Shown here piece by piece: positions 58,213 through 64,000 of a stretch of DNA of 64,000 nucleotides. The notes beneath the pieces were generated by a model. That model did not search any database, was not told the DNA's origin, and was given only the letters and a program-made list of their open reading frames with translations. Source of the DNA: Furcasterigmium furcatum. Its lineage: Eukaryota; Ascomycota; Sordariomycetes; Glomerellales; Plectosphaerellaceae. Numbering within the stretch: the first letter of the stretch is position 1; the number at the start of each line of letters is the position of its first letter. A program made the translations under genes and the position numbers. Location of the stretch: NCBI GenBank assembly GCA_001599815.1, contig BCIA01000001.1, positions 810,934 through 874,933 on the forward strand, given 5' to 3'.

Positions 58213-59895
58213 ATGGCGAAACCGAGACTTATCATCCTCATCAGACACGCTCAGTCGGAGGGTAACAGTACGTCTTCCCAAGCCCAGCCCCTGCGACGAC
58301 ACTTCCTGGATTAGACGAAGAGACCCTCGCTTTGACATGACCATACTGACGATCCTGCGCCCCCAGAAAACCGAGAGATCCACCAGTCCATCCCCGACCA
58401 CCGCGTCAAGCTGACCCCCGATGGCTGGACCCAAGCCTATGATGCCGGCCGCCGCCTGCGCAAGCTCCTGCGTGCCGACGACACTGTCCACTTCTTCACC
58501 TCCCCATACCGCCGCACACGCGAGACCACCGAAGGCATCCTGGCTACCCTGACCTCTGACGAGGACGAGCCCTCCCCGTTCAAGCGCACAAACATCAAGG
58601 TCTACGAAGAACCCCGCCTGCGCGAGCAGGACTTTGGCAACTTTCAGCCCTGCAGCGCTGAGATGGAGCGTATGTGGCAGGAACGCGCCGACTATGGTCA
58701 CTTCTTCTACCGCATTCCCAACGGCGAGAGTGCTGCCGATGCCTACGATCGTGTTAGCGGCTTCAACGAGAGCTTGTGGCGGCAGTTTGGCGAGGACGAC
58801 TTTGCCAGCGTCTGCGTCCTCGTCACCCATGGCCTCATGTCCCGCGTCTTCCTCATGAAGTGGTACCACTTTACCGTCGAGTACTTCGAGGACCTCCGCA
58901 ACGTCAACCACTGCGAGTTCCTCCTGATGCGCAAGCAGGAGGGCGGCAAGTATATACTCGAAAACAAGCTGCGAACATGGTCAGAGTTGCGGCGTGAGCG
59001 TGCCCTTCTTAAGGAGAAGGAAGGAAACAGAGATAAGAAGGACCCCGCCGCCGTTCCCGCTCTGGAGAAGACGAAGAGTTTCGTGCCCACGAGGCGCTGG
59101 GGCGGTTGTCCTAACGGCTGCAACCACCAGAGCCATTACACACGCCGCGACGATCTCGAGTCCCTGAGGAAGCGGGATGAGCACGCTGCTGCCGTGGCCG
59201 TGGGCCTCGAAAAGCCCAGAACTAACGGAGCTAATGGCCACACTCACTCGAACTCGAACTCGGTATCCAGCCTTGCCAGTCGCCGACCGGACAGGTTGTT
59301 TCACGGCTATAACTCAGACGATGACCCAATCCCGCACGACGCGGACAACAAGCTGCCGACGCAGCGGCCGCCGCCTCACATTGACGTAACTAGAGCCCGC
59401 GAAGAGATTGTCTCGTCTCCAGACGGCACTCCCTCATTCATATCAGCGGAAGACCGCCTCCGAGGTCTACGGTCGCCGCTAATGCACCTCGGACGTGATG
59501 GAGGCGGTACTTACTCGGGCCATGCTTCCGTCGCGAATAGCGTTTCGGACGAGGAGCACTCCGAAGACGACATTCATGGTCTCGGCGGCTCGGGAAGGCA
59601 CAGCAGCGAGCGCGTGGCATCGCTGGCGGCGCAGATGCAGCGGATGCCGCTGGACGACGAACCCGATAAAGGCCACATTAACGGCAACGGGCCTGTCAGG
59701 ATATCTCGCGACGAGGTCGACACGAAGGAGGACAGGAACTTCAACGAATATGGCATGAGGCCCGGCGCCCAGGCAAATCGCCTCGGCGATGTACATAGCA
59801 GTGACGCATGCTCGGATTGCGGGGCGCCTCAGGAGGACGACGATCTTGCCAAGGAAGAGGCGAAAGACAGGAGCATCGAGGGCAGCGTGTACTGA
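58213..59895 (+). CDS. Phosphoglycerate-mutase-like histidine phosphatase (Det1/YDR051C type)
   Basis: A branch-1 histidine phosphatase, cytosolic by appearance, whose yeast relative Det1 is linked to sterol transport. Two exons: 58213-58267 (18 codons plus one base) and 58367-59895, with a 99-nt intron (GTACGT donor, CTGAC branch), giving 527 residues. The catalytic motif is LIRHAQSEGN with Ala in place of the usual Gly of RHG. The motifs FFTSPYRRTRET (second Arg), the acid Glu in RLREQDFGNFQ and the second catalytic His in VTHGLMSRVF are present. The catalytic domain ends at about residue 250. The remaining ~270 residues are a disordered, Ser/Asp/His-rich extension with one Cys/His-containing patch (RRWGGCPNGCNHQSH). 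The substrate is unknown. Confidence 0.9.
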
Positions 59896-60842
59896 GGATT
59901 CGAGAGAGCGGACGATGAGAGCGATAGAAGGAGCCTGGCGCTTACTCGGCAGATGTCGCATAGAGAGAGTACCTAGCGAATGACACTCAACATGAGATAA
60001 CTCACACTTTATTGAGAATTAACCTCTGCAAATGCTGTTTGCCTTACTTCATACCCCCCCCCCCCCCGGCGTCGCCTCTCCCCTGGCAACCATGTCTAGG
60101 TGGTATTGTCACCTTAATCATTGGGCGTTCACCTAGGCGACAGCACCACCCGCCCGCTAGGGCATGCTCATGATAGATGAGATCAAGATACCCGAAGATG
60201 CATGTGTATTCACTCCTCCCATCTAGCATCTCTCCTCTATCGGATACAGTTGTGTTCTACACCGTTTCCCCGCCAGGGTCAGACTCCGGTGAAAGTCTGC
60301 CCTCTCGACTCGACAAACCCGCATCTTGACACGTTCGTAATGTCCCAGACACACATCGTCTAACAACGCTCTGCTTGTGCCTGCACTTCCACACCCTAAT
60401 CCTTGGAGTCCTTGGTCTAACCAGTTCCTGGCCCCAAGCTCTCCCACAGGGTCATCCTGCGTGGCCGTCAAAGAGCAAATGCCAGTTCAAAACACCCGTG
60501 TGCCATCTTATATGCTCCATGCCGTTCCCCCGTATGTTTTCCCATGATTAAATATTCAGTACCCGTCCCAAGAAACCCGCCCAGTTCGCATCAAAAACAC
60601 AGTCCTCTTCACAGCTCGAGCTTCACAAAACAATCGAGGTGAGAAGGTAAGAAAACAAGGAATACAACATACTGACGCCCCATGCCATGCTGTGCCTTCT
60701 ATCGCCCTGCCATGCAACGCGCGCAGCACCGCAGTAGAAGCGATGCTCTCTGGAGTGTTTGTTTCAAGGCATCACCTCTCTCTGCTCGTGACAAACATCC
60801 CCTGGCTTATTCGAGAACCCAGGCAGGAAGCCTGCCGGCGTT
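59896..60842. other. Convergent 3' regions of the histidine-phosphatase and histidine-kinase genes
   Basis: A 947-bp interval between two facing stop codons. It contains a run of 14 C at 60054-60067 and otherwise unremarkable sequence that probably forms both 3' UTRs. No gene is recognised. Confidence 0.5.
60054..60067 (+). repeat. Run of 14 C
   Basis: A homopolymer directly visible in the sequence, in the 3' flank shared by two convergent genes. It is likely to be length-variable. Confidence 0.85.
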
Positions 60843-63800
60843 TCAGAAGAACTTGGACATCGCCCAGCTGAGGTCGATAAAATCAACGGGCTTTGTGACA
60901 TAGTCACTGAATCCGGCCGACACGCACTTGTCCTGCACGTCCGACATGACGTTGGCTGACAGCGCGATGATTGGGAGCTTGCGTAGGCTATTCTCCTGCT
61001 CCCACTGGCGGATCTCGCGGCAGGCCTGGTAGCCGTCTTTGCGTGGCATGTGAAGGTCGCACTGGGGATGGTCAGTGTGATTCCCCAGCAGAGTGATTGA
61101 GGGCTAGGTGTTGAATCGGTGAGGTGGAGGTTGAGAAGGCCACTTACAAGAATCAGCGAGTAGTACTCATGCCCGCGCGACAGCACCATGTCTGTGCATT
61201 CGACGCCGTCCGCCGCAACCTCGACCTGCACGCCGACCTTGTTCAGGTACTTCTGCAGGACCTTTTGATTCACGGGGTTGTCCTCGACGAGGAGCACTTT
61301 ATACCCCTTATTGCCCATGCGCTTCTCGATCTCTTGGTAGCTCTGCTTCTGACTCTCCACCATTCGCTGCGCCGTCGAGCGGTTCCGATCGATACTCGAG
61401 TCCAGCACCTTCTCCGGGTCAAAGATGACGGCAAACCGCGACGGTTTGACTGGCTTGTTGATGAACGTCACGCGTTCTTCGGACAACAGGGCCTCCTGGT
61501 TGGCCTCCGCGGCGAGCTTCATGACTGCTTGTCGCTGCCCCGTGTCCGACAAGATGAGAACGACCGTCTTGTCCCTCTTCACGAACCGCTCGACCTTGTC
61601 CATCATGGCCATGAGAGCTTCGGGGGAGGGTAGGTTGAGGACGATGTGCGTGAAGTGCACTGGGTCGTCGCCGCCAATGAGGTTGTCGGCTTTCTCGACT
61701 GACTCGAGCGCTGTGATCTGGTGCGGTACATCCTTCGGAAGCGTCTGCTCGATATGCTGGGCGGTAGCCTCACGGCTGTGAGTCTGGGGACATATGATGA
61801 GGATCGAGTACATCGGAGGACGGAAGTCCTGTTGCGGGCTCAGCGTCAACGTTTTGTTAGAATCGTGCGTTGGTGTCGAAACCGAGGACGCCTCGCTTGG
61901 CGGGAGCTCCAGTTTCATCTGCGACAAGTCCTGGCCGCTGGCTCTTGCCGCTTCGCTGAAATGAACCAATCCCACATTGACAGAGGAGACGGACGACCTA
62001 TCGGTGATTTGTGATCGGCTGGAGTGGAGGGACGGGTCCGAGCTGCCACTCGAGGCGAGCGAAGAAGCGCCAGCCTCTATCCCAGGGCTGTGTTGTGGTG
62101 TCATACGCAGAGGTTTCGATGGGGGAAGAGGCTTGTATCCGGGGGGTGGGAAAGCAGTGTCGTGCGGCGTGTCTACTGCGGGCAGCAAGGCTTGCGGGTT
62201 GATGGGGAGGTCGGGATGATCATCGCCTGTGGGCAGCGTGAACTTCGCAGTAAAGGTAAACGTCGATCCCTCGCCCGGCACGGCCGTGCCCTCCATCTTG
62301 CCGCCATGGAGCTCGACGAGCTGTCGAGAGATGACAAGACCCAGACCGCTGCCGCCATGCTGTCGGGTGCTGCTTCCATCGATCTGACTGAACGGCTTGA
62401 AGATGAGGTCTGCTTCTTCCTTGGTGAAGCCCCGTCCGGTATCAATGATGGCGAACTCCAGCATGATCTCATCCTCCTCCAGGGCAGAGGTGTCGCCGGT
62501 AAAAATTCTGCACCGACTGAACACTTCGCCCTCAGCCGTAAATTTGATGGCGTTGCCGATGACGTTGAGCAGCACTTGTCGAATCCTGACCTTGTCGCCC
62601 TTGACCCAGATGGGAACATCTGCCTCGACCACGTAGTTGAGCTCCAGTCGCTTGGCAATGGCCATCGTCGACACCAACTCGTTGACATCCTCGATGAGTG
62701 CTCGCGTGTGGAACCACTCATACTTAAGCTTCATCATGCCGGCATCGACCTTGGAGAGGTCCAGGATGTCGTTGATGATCATGAGAAGGCTGTTGGCACT
62801 TGTCTGGATGGTATTGGTGTAGTCGCGCTGCTCCTCATTCAAGACGGTGTCCTGGAGGAAGCTGACCATTCCCGAAATGCCAATCAGGGGCGTCCTGATC
62901 TCATGAGACATGTTGCTCAAGAACCTGCTCTTCGACTCCATCGCCTCCTTGAGCTTGGCCTCCAGAAGCTTATGGTCGTTGATATCTGTGGCTGATCCAA
63001 AGAAGGAGCTTGCGCCGCTTCCAAAGTCGATGTTGTCGATCTCAACGCATCGGATCAGGTGCCATCTATAATCACCCGACTTGGATCGCAAGCGAACCTC
63101 GGTGGTGTACGAAAGCCTCCCGTTACTGTCGATCCCAACCTTGATGATGCCCTTTCTCGCGAGCTCCGACAAGTCGGCCGCGGGCATCTCGTATACAGAG
63201 CCGCTGCTCGAGCTGTTGTTGCGGGACAAGGCCTGGTGAACACCCCTGATATTGGCCTCACTGGGCTGTCCCTTTGGAGTCTTGGTGGGCGAAACAGCTG
63301 CTGGCGGAGCCGCTTCTTTGGCGGGCTTCTTCTCGAAGGGGCTCTTCATGAGGGGAGTCGGTGGTCGATCGGTGGGAATTTTACATTTGGCCAGGTCTTC
63401 GGGATGCACGAAGTCCATGAAACCAAGGCCGAGGCAATCTTGAAAGCTCTGCCCCGTGTATGATAGCCACTGGTCGTTGGCGAAAGTGATGCCTTCGTCT
63501 TCGGTGGCTGTGAAGATGATCTGCGGGATGAGGTTGGCCAACAAGCGGTGCTTCGCTTCCGATACCTCGATCTCCTCCTGGCGGGCAGCTTTCAACTCCG
63601 CAATGTGTTGGTCGTGGATGTCCATGTACGAGCCGAGGAACTGCATAAGAACCCCGCGCTTGTCCCTGGATGCCACGGCCCGCGCATAGAACCACCTATA
63701 GGCGCCGTCAAAGCGCCTGATGCGCACCGTCCTGGAGAATTGTTCGCCGGTTCTCAGCGAGTGGCTCCAGGCCTTGAGGTAATCGTCCCTGTCCTCGGGA

Positions 63801-64000
63801 TGGATGCTGCCCCAAGGGTCCGCCGAAAGGTCTGCCACAGTCTGACCACGGTACGTCAGGTAGCGACTGTTGACCCAGACAACCTCCCCAGTCTGCGGTA
63901 GCGACACAAAGACGTGCGCGGGAAGCGCATCCAGCATGAGGCCTTTGAGTCTGTCTGACGGCGGGGGCATGTCGACAGCGCCCGCCTGGATAGAACCAGC
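60843..64000 (-). CDS. Hybrid histidine kinase with two PAS domains, HisKA, HATPase and receiver (5' end beyond window)
   Basis: A two-component sensor kinase, probably soluble since no transmembrane segment is seen. The open frame reaches the window edge with no stop, so the true start may lie beyond it; the first internal ATG is at 63970. Exon 63970-61148 and exon 61061-60843 flank an 86-nt intron (61147-61062, GTAAGT donor, CCAG acceptor), giving 1013 residues from that ATG. Numbering from it, PAS1/PAC is at ~10-120. PAS2 begins at ~135 and its PAC at ~290, separated by a Pro/Lys/Ser-rich insert. The H-box SNMSHEIRTP holds His356. The N-box VIGNAIKFT, G1 DTGRGF and G2 GGSGLGLVIS follow. 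The C-terminal receiver starts KVLLVEDNPVNQ; its phosphoacceptor Asp in CDLHMP lies just after the intron, and its Lys is in VTKPVD. I do not assign a kinase class. Confidence 0.92.

Overview
The window is nuclear DNA of a filamentous ascomycete (Pezizomycotina, most likely Sordariomycetes). Its genes carry short 50-110 nt spliceosomal introns with GT(R)NGT donors and CTRAY branch sites. The proteins are fungus-type: DASH subunit Dad2, a fungal shugoshin, an Ecl1-type zinc protein, a PAS-PAS hybrid histidine kinase and a fungal SUZ12. Genes lie on both strands with no operons. I saw no tRNA, rRNA, CRISPR array or intact transposon, and no heavy AT-rich RIP-like sequence. Species cannot be named from sequence alone.

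Left block (about 0.8-30 kb) is an ordinary gene-dense housekeeping region. In order it holds a Sly41-type triose-phosphate-transporter family protein (-), spliceosomal SF3b subunit 2 (+), a Polycomb SUZ12 homologue with an added C-terminal PHD-like finger (-), an F-box-like/LRR protein (+), a type-B carboxylesterase (-), an uncharacterised basic protein with two ELPGEA repeats (-), Dad2 (-), shugoshin (+), retromer Vps29 (-), alanine-glyoxylate aminotransferase (+) and exportin-1/CRM1 (+). Dad2 and shugoshin, both chromosome-segregation proteins, are divergently transcribed from one 551-bp interval holding two forkhead-type GTAAACA sites.

Middle block (about 30-52.9 kb) is a gene desert of normal base composition. 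It is interrupted only by one short intronless gene for an Ecl1/2/3-family zinc-binding protein, with a pyrimidine-rich leader containing two short uORFs and a G-poor, CA-rich downstream region. The many open frames in the desert look like chance ORFs of GC-rich DNA. At the right margin lies a gene remnant with two frameshifts (52.86-53.85 kb).

Right block (about 54.3-64 kb) is gene dense again: chaperonin CCT subunit gamma (+), a PRKRIP1/DUF1168 spliceosome-associated protein (-), a phosphoglycerate-mutase-like histidine phosphatase (+), and a hybrid histidine kinase (-) whose 5' end runs off the window.

Exon structures were worked out by hand from splice signals, reading-frame continuity and family knowledge. 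Each multi-exon model sums to a whole number of codons, apart from the frameshifted remnant. Three conserved genes (SF3b2, shugoshin, CRM1) each contain a 57-nt intron that is in frame and free of stops, so naive ORF calling would read it as protein.
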